Source: Bradyrhizobium sp. CIAT3101 (lineage in GTDB: Bacteria > Pseudomonadota > Alphaproteobacteria > Rhizobiales > Xanthobacteraceae). Taken from it: a stretch of DNA of 64,000 nt. The position numbers and the translations under genes were made by a program. The first letter of the stretch is position 1, and each line of letters starts with the position of its first letter. Under the pieces are notes generated by a model. That model saw only the letters and a program-made list of their open reading frames with translations, was not told the origin of the DNA and did not search any database. The stretch lies in NCBI RefSeq assembly GCF_029714945.1, contig NZ_CP121634.1, positions 2,501,001 through 2,565,000 on the forward strand, in the 5' to 3' direction. This document shows, one piece after another, positions 45,612 through 52,862 of the stretch.

Positions 45612-46529
45612 ATGGAATTGCATCAGTTGCGATGCTTCGTAGCGGCGGCCGAGCAGCTGCATTTCGGCCGCGCCGCGCAGCATCTCCAGATGCTGCCGTC
45701 GGCGCTCGGGCGCCAGATCAGGCTTTTGGAAGAGGATCTGGGAACGCGGCTGTTCGCGCGCACGACCCGCGCGGTCTCGCTCACTGAGGACGGCACAACG
45801 CTGCTGCGCGACGCCCGCGCCATCCTTGCCCGGGTCGAGGCCGTGGAGAGCAATCTGCGCAACCGCTCGCGTGCGGGCGCTGCGCGGCGGCTGCGGGTCG
45901 GCGCCATCGACAGCGCAGCCGCCGGGTTGCTGCCGCCGCTGCTGCGCGATTTCCGGACAAAGCATCCGGAGGTCGCGGTGCAGCTTCTGGAGGACAAGAC
46001 CGTCCGGCTGTTGCCCAAGATCCTGACCGGCGCGCTCGATCTCGCCTTCGTCCGGCCGCCCGATCGGGCGGACAAGCGGCTCGAGTTTCGGCCTCTGCTT
46101 CAGGAAACCGCGATCGTCGCGTTTCCGCAGCGCCACGCGCTCGCCGGGCGCAAGTCGATCACGCTGGCCGACATCGCCGACGAAGCCATGCTCGTCCCCG
46201 ACCGCCGCTCGCGACCACACAGCCACGACCTCACGGTAAAAATGTTCGAGCAGGCCGGCTTGACGCCGCGCATCGTGCAGGTCGCCGACGAGAAGCAGAC
46301 CATCATCCATCTGGTGGCAACGAAGCTTGGCGTTGCGATCGTACCGCGCTGGACCACGCGGATGGCGGTGACGGGCGTGCGCTTCGTGCCGCTCCGCCCG
46401 AGGCAGAGCGGCCCCATCGGGCGGCTGCCGCTGGCCGCGGCCTGGTTGCGCGGCTCACGCGATCCGGCCCGCGATGCCATGTTGGCGGTGCTGGAGGCGC
46501 GCCTGCGCAGCTATGCGCGGGAGGCGTGA
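45612..46529 (+). CDS. LysR family transcriptional regulator
   Basis: The 305-residue regulator has an N-terminal winged helix (ELHQLRCFVAAAEQLHFGRA, AALHL-type recognition region, then QIRLLEEDLGTRLFARTTRA) and a C-terminal effector domain starting RRLRVGAIDSAAAG. It faces the transporter/dehydrogenase operon and precedes the aspartate-dehydrogenase-like gene by 37 bases, so it may control both directions. Its effector may be the transported acid. Confidence 0.92.
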   Translation: MELHQLRCFVAAAEQLHFGRAAQHLQMLPSALGRQIRLLEEDLGTRLFARTTRAVSLTEDGTTLLRDARAILARVEAVESNLRNRSRAGAARRLRVGAIDSAAAGLLPPLLRDFRTKHPEVAVQLLEDKTVRLLPKILTGALDLAFVRPPDRADKRLEFRPLLQETAIVAFPQRHALAGRKSITLADIADEAMLVPDRRSRPHSHDLTVKMFEQAGLTPRIVQVADEKQTIIHLVATKLGVAIVPRWTTRMAVTGVRFVPLRPRQSGPIGRLPLAAAWLRGSRDPARDAMLAVLEARLRSYAREA

Positions 46530-46566
46530 GCGGCTAAGAGTGGGTTCGGACATAAGGTGTGATGCG

Positions 46567-47391
46567 ATGAGCGGACAGAAAGCTTCCAACGAATTGCGGG
46601 TGGCCATCGCGGGCCTGGGCTCGATCGGCACCAAGATCGCGACCGCGCTCGATCAGGGCATCGAGGGACTGACGCTGTCGGCCGTGGCCGTGCGCGATCC
46701 CGCCAAGCATCAGGCATTTCTGAACGGCCTTCGCCATCAGCCGCAAATCCTGCCGATCGACCAGCTCGGCGACGCCGCCGACATCGTCGTCGAGTGCGCG
46801 CCGAGCAGCCAGTTGCGTGCGATCGTCGAGCCGGCGGTGAAGCGCGGCAGGTCCGCGGTCGTAGTCAGCGTCGGCGGATTACTCGACAATTATGATCTGA
46901 TCGATCTCGCCCGCGCCAATGGCGGTCGCATCCTCGTCCCGACCGGCGCGCTGATCGGGCTCGACGCGGTCAACGCGGCTGCGGTCGGCACCATTCATTC
47001 GGTGAAGATGGTCACGCGCAAGCCGGTCGACGGGCTGAAGGGCGCACCGTTCATCGTTCAGAACAACATCGACATCGACAATCTGCGCGAGCCGCTCAAG
47101 CTGTTCGAAGGCAGCGCGCGCGACGCGGCGAAGGGCTTTCCGGCGAACGTCAATGTCGCCGTTGCGCTGTCGCTGGCGGGCATCGGGCCGGATCGCACCC
47201 AGATGCAGGTTTGGGCCGACCCCACCGTGACGCGCAACGTTCATCGCATCGAGGTCGAGGCGGATTCGGCGCGGTTCTCGATGGGCATCGAGAACATCCC
47301 GTCCGAAAATCCCAAGACCGGGATGATCACCGCGCTGTCCGTGATCGCGCTGCTGAAGAAGCAGCGCGCCACGCTGTGTGTCGGAACGTAG
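46567..47391 (+). CDS. L-aspartate dehydrogenase family protein (NadX-like)
   Basis: The 274-residue product has an N-terminal Rossmann fold (RVAIAGLGSIGTKIATALDQG) and the aspartate dehydrogenase pattern: VVECAPSSQLRAIVEPA, SVGGLLDNYDLIDLARANGG and VPTGALIGLDAVNAA. The sequence FPANVNVAVALSLAGIGPDR is a family hallmark. AAGGTG stands seven bases before the ATG. These enzymes interconvert oxaloacetate and aspartate with NAD(P). No nadA or nadB adjoins it, so it is more likely part of an acid/amino acid catabolic unit with the LysR gene than of NAD synthesis. Confidence 0.82.
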   Translation: MSGQKASNELRVAIAGLGSIGTKIATALDQGIEGLTLSAVAVRDPAKHQAFLNGLRHQPQILPIDQLGDAADIVVECAPSSQLRAIVEPAVKRGRSAVVVSVGGLLDNYDLIDLARANGGRILVPTGALIGLDAVNAAAVGTIHSVKMVTRKPVDGLKGAPFIVQNNIDIDNLREPLKLFEGSARDAAKGFPANVNVAVALSLAGIGPDRTQMQVWADPTVTRNVHRIEVEADSARFSMGIENIPSENPKTGMITALSVIALLKKQRATLCVGT

Positions 47392-47395
47392 ACTC

Positions 47396-48700
47396 TTACG
47401 CTCCGGTCACGCGCCAGATCACGTTGCCGACGTCGTCGGCCATCAGCAGCGACTTCTTGTCGGGGCCGATCACGACGCCAACCGGGCGGCCGTAGGATTC
47501 CTTCTCGTCCGGGGACAGGAAGCCCGACAGGATGTCGCGGCCGGGGCCGGACGGCTTGCCGTTCTCGAACGGGATGAACACCAGCTTGTAGCCGGACAGC
47601 GTGCTGCGATTCCACGAGCCGTGCTGGCCGATCACCATGCCGTCGGGGAAGCCCGGCAGGGTGCCTGATGGCATCCAGCACAGGCCGAGCGAAGCGGTGT
47701 GGCCACCGAGCGCGTAGTCGGGTTGCAGCGCCTTGGCGACCATCGCGGGATCCTGCGGCACGCGGTCGTCCACCGTCTTGCCCCAGTAGCAATAGGGCCA
47801 GCCGTAGAAGCCGCCGTCGCGCACCGAGGTCAGGTAGTCCGGCGGCGTCTCGTCGCCGAGCCCGTCGCGCTCGTTGACGACGGTCCAGAGCACGTTCGTG
47901 TTGGGCTCCCACGCGAGTCCGACCGGGTTGCGCAGGCCGGCGCCGAAGATGCGGTGCGTGCCGGCGACGAGATCGAGCTCGTAGACCGCGGCGCGGCCTT
48001 CCTCGACCTCCATGCCCATCTCGGCGATGTTGCTGAGCGAGCCGACGCCGGCGTAGAGCTTCTTGCCGTCGGGGCTCGCGAGCAGGCTGCGCGTCCAGTG
48101 GCCGGCGGGCTTGAAAGTGGTGAGGCGCTTGCCGGACGCGGTGATGCGGTCGGCATTGGCGACGTAAGGGAAGGCCATCACGCCGTCGGTGTTGCCGACA
48201 TAGAAGGTGTCGCCGACCAGCGCCATGCCGAACGGCTGGCTGAGGTTCTCCATGAAGGCGCCGCGATGTTCTGCGACACCGTCGCCGTCCTTGTCGCGCA
48301 AGAGCGTGATGCGGTTGGCGGACTCGCCGAGCGCCGCGGCGCGCCGCATGGTCGCCTGCATCGCGTAGTGGAACACCGACCTCGGAGCCCCCGCGATCTG
48401 CGTGGCTTCCGCAATCAGCACGTCACCATTGGGCAGCACCTCGATCCAGCGCGGATGGTCGAGGCCGGTGGCAAACGCATTGACCTTGAGCCCGGGCGCG
48501 ACCGTCGGCTTCTGGCCCTCGCTCCAGCCGCGGGCGGTCGGCATCTTCAGCGTCGGCAGCGCGCCTTGCGGCTTCGCGTCGGGAATCGCCGGGGCCTGCC
48601 CCCAAGCCGGCGCGGGCGTGGTGCCCGACAGCTTTCGCCATTGCAGCGCGATGCCGCCCACGAACGCGACGAACTGCGCGAAGATGCTGGAAAATGTCAT
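47396..48700 (-). CDS. Sorbosone/glucose dehydrogenase-like beta-propeller protein
   Basis: The 434-residue product begins MTFSSIFAQFVAFVGG, a hydrophobic anchor or uncleaved signal. The body is a PQQ-type beta-propeller of the sorbosone dehydrogenase group: FATGLDHPRWIEVLPNGDVL near the start, ALVGDTFYVGNTDGVMAF, FGAGLRNPVGLAWEPNTN, then GGFYGWPYCYWGK and VIGQHGSWNRSTLSGYKL. It likely oxidises a sugar in the periplasm. PQQ dependence is inferred from the family. It converges with the aspartate-dehydrogenase-like gene, four bases apart. Confidence 0.87.
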   Translation of the reverse strand: MTFSSIFAQFVAFVGGIALQWRKLSGTTPAPAWGQAPAIPDAKPQGALPTLKMPTARGWSEGQKPTVAPGLKVNAFATGLDHPRWIEVLPNGDVLIAEATQIAGAPRSVFHYAMQATMRRAAALGESANRITLLRDKDGDGVAEHRGAFMENLSQPFGMALVGDTFYVGNTDGVMAFPYVANADRITASGKRLTTFKPAGHWTRSLLASPDGKKLYAGVGSLSNIAEMGMEVEEGRAAVYELDLVAGTHRIFGAGLRNPVGLAWEPNTNVLWTVVNERDGLGDETPPDYLTSVRDGGFYGWPYCYWGKTVDDRVPQDPAMVAKALQPDYALGGHTASLGLCWMPSGTLPGFPDGMVIGQHGSWNRSTLSGYKLVFIPFENGKPSGPGRDILSGFLSPDEKESYGRPVGVVIGPDKKSLLMADDVGNVIWRVTGA

Positions 48701-48981
48701 GAAAATCCCCTGTCGAACCTGCGGCACTGTCCAACGACGGATCGTCCAAAGCCCCGCGCGGGCTCAGACCGGGTCGTCGACCTCTCCAGATCCACGATAG
48801 AACGTCGTCATGCCGTTTTGCGCGCGCATCCAACTGGGTGGCGGTAAAAAGGTCAACCTGTGCAGGGTCGGATCGAGCCGTTCACGGCGCAAATGGCTGC
48901 ACGCCGAATTTGCATGGCAGCCGCCACCACATCGCTGTCCCGGCGAAAGCCAGGACGATACCGACGAGTTCAGGGGCTACA
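48701..48981. other. Intergenic gap with a degenerate REP-like hairpin
   Basis: No gene is seen in these 281 bases. Near the end, GTCCCGG (48937-48943) can pair with CCAGGAC (48950-48956) around CGAAAG with one mismatch, as in the common rhizobial GTCCTGGC-type repeat. The promoter of the minus-strand beta-propeller gene should lie in the left part. Confidence 0.45.
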
Positions 48982-49608
48982 TCACCGCGGCGACGTGAAC
49001 GGGATGATCATCGGTACACGGCGGCAATAAGCGCCGTAGGCGTCCTCGCCGAGCTCCTTTGACAGGAACACCTCTTCCATCCGGCCCTTCTGCCACATGC
49101 CGAGCGAGATCAGGATGGCGCCGAGGATCGTCGTCACCAGGCCGATTGCAACGCCGGTTACCAGCATACCGAAGATCAGCCCGGTGTAGATCGGGTGACG
49201 CACGATGCCGTAAGGGCCGGTGTCGATGACGCGGTGATCTTCCTTGTGGGTGATGGTGTTGGACCAGAACTTTCCGAGATGCAGCCGGCCCCACCAGGCG
49301 AAGGCGATGCCGGCGACCGAGAGGATTGCAGCAACGGCGATGCCGGTGTTGCCGAGCACCCAGAGCGGCTTCCAGCCCAGGATCTCCGCAATAAAGGGCG
49401 TGTACAGGATGCCGCCGACCAGGATCGGCAGGCGATAGCGCTGCGACTCCAGCGTCATGACCTGCTTCTTGGTCTGTCCCTGCCAGAACGAGGCGCCCAC
49501 CCAGCTGGCGAGAAAGGCGACCCAGATCAGGGCGAGGAGTTCGGTCGGCCAGGCCGTGGTCCAGCCACCCCAGGCCACGGAGAGAAGCTTGCTGAAATCG
49601 AAGGACAT
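48982..49608 (-). CDS. Isoprenylcysteine carboxyl methyltransferase-like membrane protein
   Basis: The 208-residue product begins MSFDFSKLLSV and has about five hydrophobic segments. The C-terminal half carries the conserved motif of the ICMT/phospholipid methyltransferase family: DHRVIDTGPYGIVRHPIYTG, then LGEDAYGAYCRRVPMIIPF. Bacteria lack prenylated CAAX proteins of this kind, so a lipid or small thiol methylation is more likely. It is last of a minus-strand run with the epimerase-like and Mpo1-like genes. Confidence 0.82.
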   Translation of the reverse strand: MSFDFSKLLSVAWGGWTTAWPTELLALIWVAFLASWVGASFWQGQTKKQVMTLESQRYRLPILVGGILYTPFIAEILGWKPLWVLGNTGIAVAAILSVAGIAFAWWGRLHLGKFWSNTITHKEDHRVIDTGPYGIVRHPIYTGLIFGMLVTGVAIGLVTTILGAILISLGMWQKGRMEEVFLSKELGEDAYGAYCRRVPMIIPFTSPR

Positions 49609-49639
49609 GCGGAAAGGTTCTTTGGTTTGGGCGGCGGCC

Positions 49640-50671
49640 TTAGCTCGCGCGCGAGGAGAGCGCGTGATGCTTGATGGCGCCGGAGGGCTGCTGGCCGTTG
49701 CGGGCGAGCAGATGGGTGATGGTTTCGTGCAGCACCGGTTCGATCGGGCGCGGCGCATAGCCGAGCTCGGTACGCGCCTTGCCGATCGAAAGATCGCTTG
49801 CGGCGAGCGCGATGCGCACGCCCTCGGCGGTGCCGTTGGGTGGACGGTGCGTAATGCGATCGGAGATCGATTCCAGCATGATGGCGGAGAGCTCGGCGAT
49901 CTTGCCGGGAACGACGACCGGGTATTGCCGCCGTCCGCTCATCGCCGACATCATCCGCAGGATCTGGCCGAGCCGGACACAGTCGCCGCCGAGGATGTAG
50001 CGCTGACCGGTGCGGCCGCGCTCCATGGTCAGTAACAGGCCCATCGCGACGTCGCGGACGTCGACGAGGTTGACCAGGAAGTCGAGATGCGGCTGCACCT
50101 TCTTCTGCAGGAAGTACCACAGCATCGCGGTGGGCGGCGTCAGATTGTGGTCGGCGGCGCCGATCGGCATGGTCGGCGTGCCGATCACGAGCGGGAAGCC
50201 GCTGGCTGCGGCCTTCGCGGCGTGATGCTCGGCGAGCGACTTCGAGCGCGTATAGGCGCCCGGCATCGCGTCAGCCGGCTGCAGCGCCTCCTCGGCGGCA
50301 ACGCCGTTGAGGTTCGCATAGGGAAACAGGATCGATTCCGTCGAGCAGTGCAGGAAACGCGAGACGTTGCGCTTCATCGCAGCCGCAAGCACGACCTCGG
50401 TGCCGCGGAAATTGACGTCGTGGAAGTCCTGCTTGTTGGCGACCCACATGCCGGGCAGGCCGGCGAGGTGATAGACCTGATCTATGCCCGAAAGCGCGGC
50501 ATCGACCGCGGCACCGTCCAGCACCGAGCCATGCACATACTCAACATCCGTGTTCGCCGTGGCCGGCGGTCGCACATCGAGAACACGTACCCGCTGCCCA
50601 CGGGCGCGGAGCGCTTCGACAAGATGCTGTCCGATGAAACCGCTGCCACCGGTAACCAGTACGAGAGTCAT
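49640..50671 (-). CDS. NAD(P)-dependent epimerase/dehydratase family protein
   Basis: The 343-residue product is an extended SDR: LVLVTGGSGFIGQHLVEALR at the N-terminus, QVYHLAGLPGMWVAN, catalytic Ser in FLHCSTESILF, and Tyr-x-x-x-Lys in GAYTRSKSLAEH. The open frame continues upstream past 51000 but overlaps the Mpo1-like gene and is unused. Dihydroflavonol-reductase-like or HpnA-like sugar or sterol activities are possible; the sequence does not decide. It lies 32 bases after the Mpo1-like gene. Confidence 0.88.
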   Translation of the reverse strand: MTLVLVTGGSGFIGQHLVEALRARGQRVRVLDVRPPATANTDVEYVHGSVLDGAAVDAALSGIDQVYHLAGLPGMWVANKQDFHDVNFRGTEVVLAAAMKRNVSRFLHCSTESILFPYANLNGVAAEEALQPADAMPGAYTRSKSLAEHHAAKAAASGFPLVIGTPTMPIGAADHNLTPPTAMLWYFLQKKVQPHLDFLVNLVDVRDVAMGLLLTMERGRTGQRYILGGDCVRLGQILRMMSAMSGRRQYPVVVPGKIAELSAIMLESISDRITHRPPNGTAEGVRIALAASDLSIGKARTELGYAPRPIEPVLHETITHLLARNGQQPSGAIKHHALSSRAS

Positions 50672-50703
50672 GAAGTAGGTTTTGCTGTTCCGCTTCGAGA
50701 AAG

Positions 50704-51222
50704 CTATCGGGTTGAAAGGGAGTTGGTCGGAAGAGGCGCGAGAATCGCGGCGAGGTCGCGACGAAAACCCAGTGCAATGTAAAATTTTGCCATGACGAAC
50801 ATCGGTCCAAGCAGGAAATGCGTGGGGTGGTCGACCATCGACGGCTGCCGTTCCTCGAACACCCTGTGCCCGACGATTTGCGATGCGACGCCGAGCACGA
50901 TCAGCACCGCAAAAATCGACCACATCATGGCAAGCGAGACCTGATTGCCGATCGCGGTTGCGACCGAAAGCAGCACGATCATCGACACGAGGATGCCGAG
51001 CCCGACGCCGGCGTCCAGCATCAGCCAGTATACCAGTACGGGCAGGGCCAAAATCACGGCGAGGCTGACCTCGACCCCGAACACGGAGAAATGGACCAGC
51101 GTCAGCGGCAGCGTCGCGCCGGTGAACAGCAGGAGAATGCCGACCACATGCATCGCGCAATTCCAGGGATCGCGATGGTATTCGACATAATCGGCCAGTT
51201 GGCGTTGAAAATAGCCAGCCAT
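50704..51222 (-). CDS. Mpo1-like (DUF962) membrane protein
   Basis: The 172-residue product begins MAGYFQRQLADYVEYHRDP. DUF962/Mpo1 signs are YHRDPWNCAMHVVG (iron-binding His residues) and SQIVGHRVFEERQPSMVDHP. Four hydrophobic segments lie between. In yeast Mpo1 is an Fe(II)-dependent dioxygenase that alpha-oxidises 2-hydroxy fatty acids of sphingolipid breakdown. Bacterial members are little studied. It leads the run into the epimerase and ICMT-like genes, which together suggest lipid metabolism. Confidence 0.87.
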   Translation of the reverse strand: MAGYFQRQLADYVEYHRDPWNCAMHVVGILLLFTGATLPLTLVHFSVFGVEVSLAVILALPVLVYWLMLDAGVGLGILVSMIVLLSVATAIGNQVSLAMMWSIFAVLIVLGVASQIVGHRVFEERQPSMVDHPTHFLLGPMFVMAKFYIALGFRRDLAAILAPLPTNSLSTR

Positions 51223-51394
51223 CTTGGTCTCGTGCGGCACGGGGGCGGGGAAGGGCGAAGACAGCCTATAGCACCTGATAGGGCAGTGCACAAACCGGCG
51301 CTATTGTCGCGCAGGACCATGCTGTCGCGCTGTGAGACAGGTCACAAAATAGTCAGAAGTTCAACGGGTTCCGCCAGACGCGACGGCTGCGCGC

Positions 51395-52066
51395 TCAATG
51401 CTTCTTGGCGGGCTTTTTCGCCGCAGGCGCAGGGGCTGCTGCGGGATGCACAGGCGCTTCTTCGGGCACTTTGGCAAAGGTCAGAATTTGCAACTGGCCG
51501 TTGACGGCCGAGGTCGGCTTGGCGCGGTCGAGGAACTGCTCCTCGCCGAGGCCGATCGGCTGCAGCCGCTTGGTCGAGATCTTGAAGGTGTTCACCAGTA
51601 CATCACGGATCGCATCCGCCCGGCGCTGGCTCAGGATCGCGTTGGCTTCCCGCGTCTTCTGATTGGACTCGACATGGCCGACGATCAGGAAGGTGTAGGG
51701 CAGCAGAGAGGCGTGAACCAGCGCGTCGGCGATCCGGCCGACGGTCTGGTAGGAGTCCGGCTGGATGATCGGCGTGTCGGCGTCGAACTGGATCTGGGCG
51801 TTGAAGGCGGGCAGCTTGGCGAGATCCGGCGCGATCAGAGGCCGGTTCACCGGACCTGGATCGTTCTTGATCCTGGCCTTGGCCCGCTCCATCACCTGCT
51901 GCTTCAGCGCGGGGAGATCGACTTCGGGGGCTTCCTCGAAATGATTGAGCTTGCCAACGATGTCGTCGCGGGTCGGCGCCGTCTGCGCGCCCGCTGCGCC
52001 CGCGAGCAGAGCGAGACCCAACACGAAACCGATTCCGGCGGTGAAGTGCCCGGTTGCCCGCATCAT
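51395..52066 (-). CDS. OmpA-family C-terminal domain protein
   Basis: The 223-residue product begins MMRATGHFTAG with a signal peptide ending GAAGAQ. A central helical part leads to an OmpA-like peptidoglycan-binding domain: IQFDADTPIIQPDSYQTVGR, then TFLIVGHVESNQKTREANAILSQ and RRADAIRDVLV. The core His/Glu at VGHVES replaces the usual GHTDS. The C-terminus is Ala/Pro/Lys-rich. It overlaps the preceding Cys-rich gene by four bases, so they are translated together. Confidence 0.82.
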   Translation of the reverse strand: MMRATGHFTAGIGFVLGLALLAGAAGAQTAPTRDDIVGKLNHFEEAPEVDLPALKQQVMERAKARIKNDPGPVNRPLIAPDLAKLPAFNAQIQFDADTPIIQPDSYQTVGRIADALVHASLLPYTFLIVGHVESNQKTREANAILSQRRADAIRDVLVNTFKISTKRLQPIGLGEEQFLDRAKPTSAVNGQLQILTFAKVPEEAPVHPAAAPAPAAKKPAKKH

Positions 52067-52479
52067 CGATACCCCGCGTCGTCGACGGCCTTCAGGCAGT
52101 TGTTGCTGATGCCCTTGGGCGTCGAGATCAGGCAGGGGATCGACTTGCTGGTTTCCTTGGTCGAGCCGCCGCAGACCTTGACGATCTCGCGCTGGCAGGC
52201 GTTCGCGACCGTGACGCGGGCGGCGACGCGCTTCTGGATGGCATCGAACGTCGTGAGATAGTCGCTCTGGCACTGCTGGGAGAGCACGTCCCGGTTGCGG
52301 GACAGGCACTCCTTGAGGCGGGTGGAATCCGGATTGACGCCGCGGCAATTGGCGACGATTTCCGCACCGCAGCTTTTTGCCAGCAGCCCGATCGAATCGC
52401 CAAAGCTCATGGTCTCCGCCGTCGCAAGCGACGGCATCCCCAACAAAAGCACGATCAGTGTGATGGAGCCCCGGACCAT
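52063..52479 (-). CDS. Exported cysteine-rich repeat protein
   Basis: The 138-residue product begins MVRGSITLIVLLLGMPSLATA, a signal peptide; an ATG at 52509 would add ten residues with no better ribosome site. The mature part has six Cys in the Cys-rich GLG1-type repeat pattern (CGAEIVANCRGVNPDS, then RLKECLSRNRDVLSQQCQSD, and CQREIVKVCGG). Such proteins are common in alphaproteobacteria with no fixed role. Its gene is coupled to the OmpA-like gene, suggesting a joint envelope function. Confidence 0.75.
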   Translation of the reverse strand: MVRGSITLIVLLLGMPSLATAETMSFGDSIGLLAKSCGAEIVANCRGVNPDSTRLKECLSRNRDVLSQQCQSDYLTTFDAIQKRVAARVTVANACQREIVKVCGGSTKETSKSIPCLISTPKGISNNCLKAVDDAGYR

Positions 52480-52567
52480 GGTTGCATCTGATACGGGGAA
52501 GTTCGCCATGGTCAAGGGCTGTTCGAACCAGAACCGTCGAGAGTCCGGTCAGTGCGGCTAACAGTCC

Positions 52568-52855
52568 TCACTCCTCGGCGTCGTCGCTGGGAGGAAATTC
52601 GATCAGGACGGCCGTGTGTTTCCGGATGTCGTCGGCAAATTCGGGATCGGCCTTGAGTTCGTCCAATGTCCTGGGCGGGGGAAGCTCGCGGCCGTCCTCG
52701 GTCAGCTCCTGCGCGTAGAATGCGATCGCCTCGGGCGCATTCTCCAGGGCCTCGTCGGCGTCGTCGCCGCCGGAGATGCAGCCGGGCAGGTCCGGAAACC
52801 ACAGGCTGACGTCATCCGGGCCCGCGTCTTCGATGATGGCGACGTAGTGAGGCAT
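52568..52855 (-). CDS. HicB-like antitoxin-family protein (orphan)
   Basis: The 95-residue product begins MPHYVAIIEDAGPDD and shows the HicB fold pattern: VSLWFPDLPGCISGGDDADE and ALENAPEAIAFYAQELTEDG. It begins seven bases after the uvrD stop, so it is probably in that operon. I see no HicA toxin ORF (60-70 residues) before or after it. HicB-like proteins without toxin occur; a regulatory or chaperone role is possible. No DNA-binding tail is seen. Confidence 0.85.
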   Translation of the reverse strand: MPHYVAIIEDAGPDDVSLWFPDLPGCISGGDDADEALENAPEAIAFYAQELTEDGRELPPPRTLDELKADPEFADDIRKHTAVLIEFPPSDDAEE

Positions 52856-52862
52856 GTCGGCC

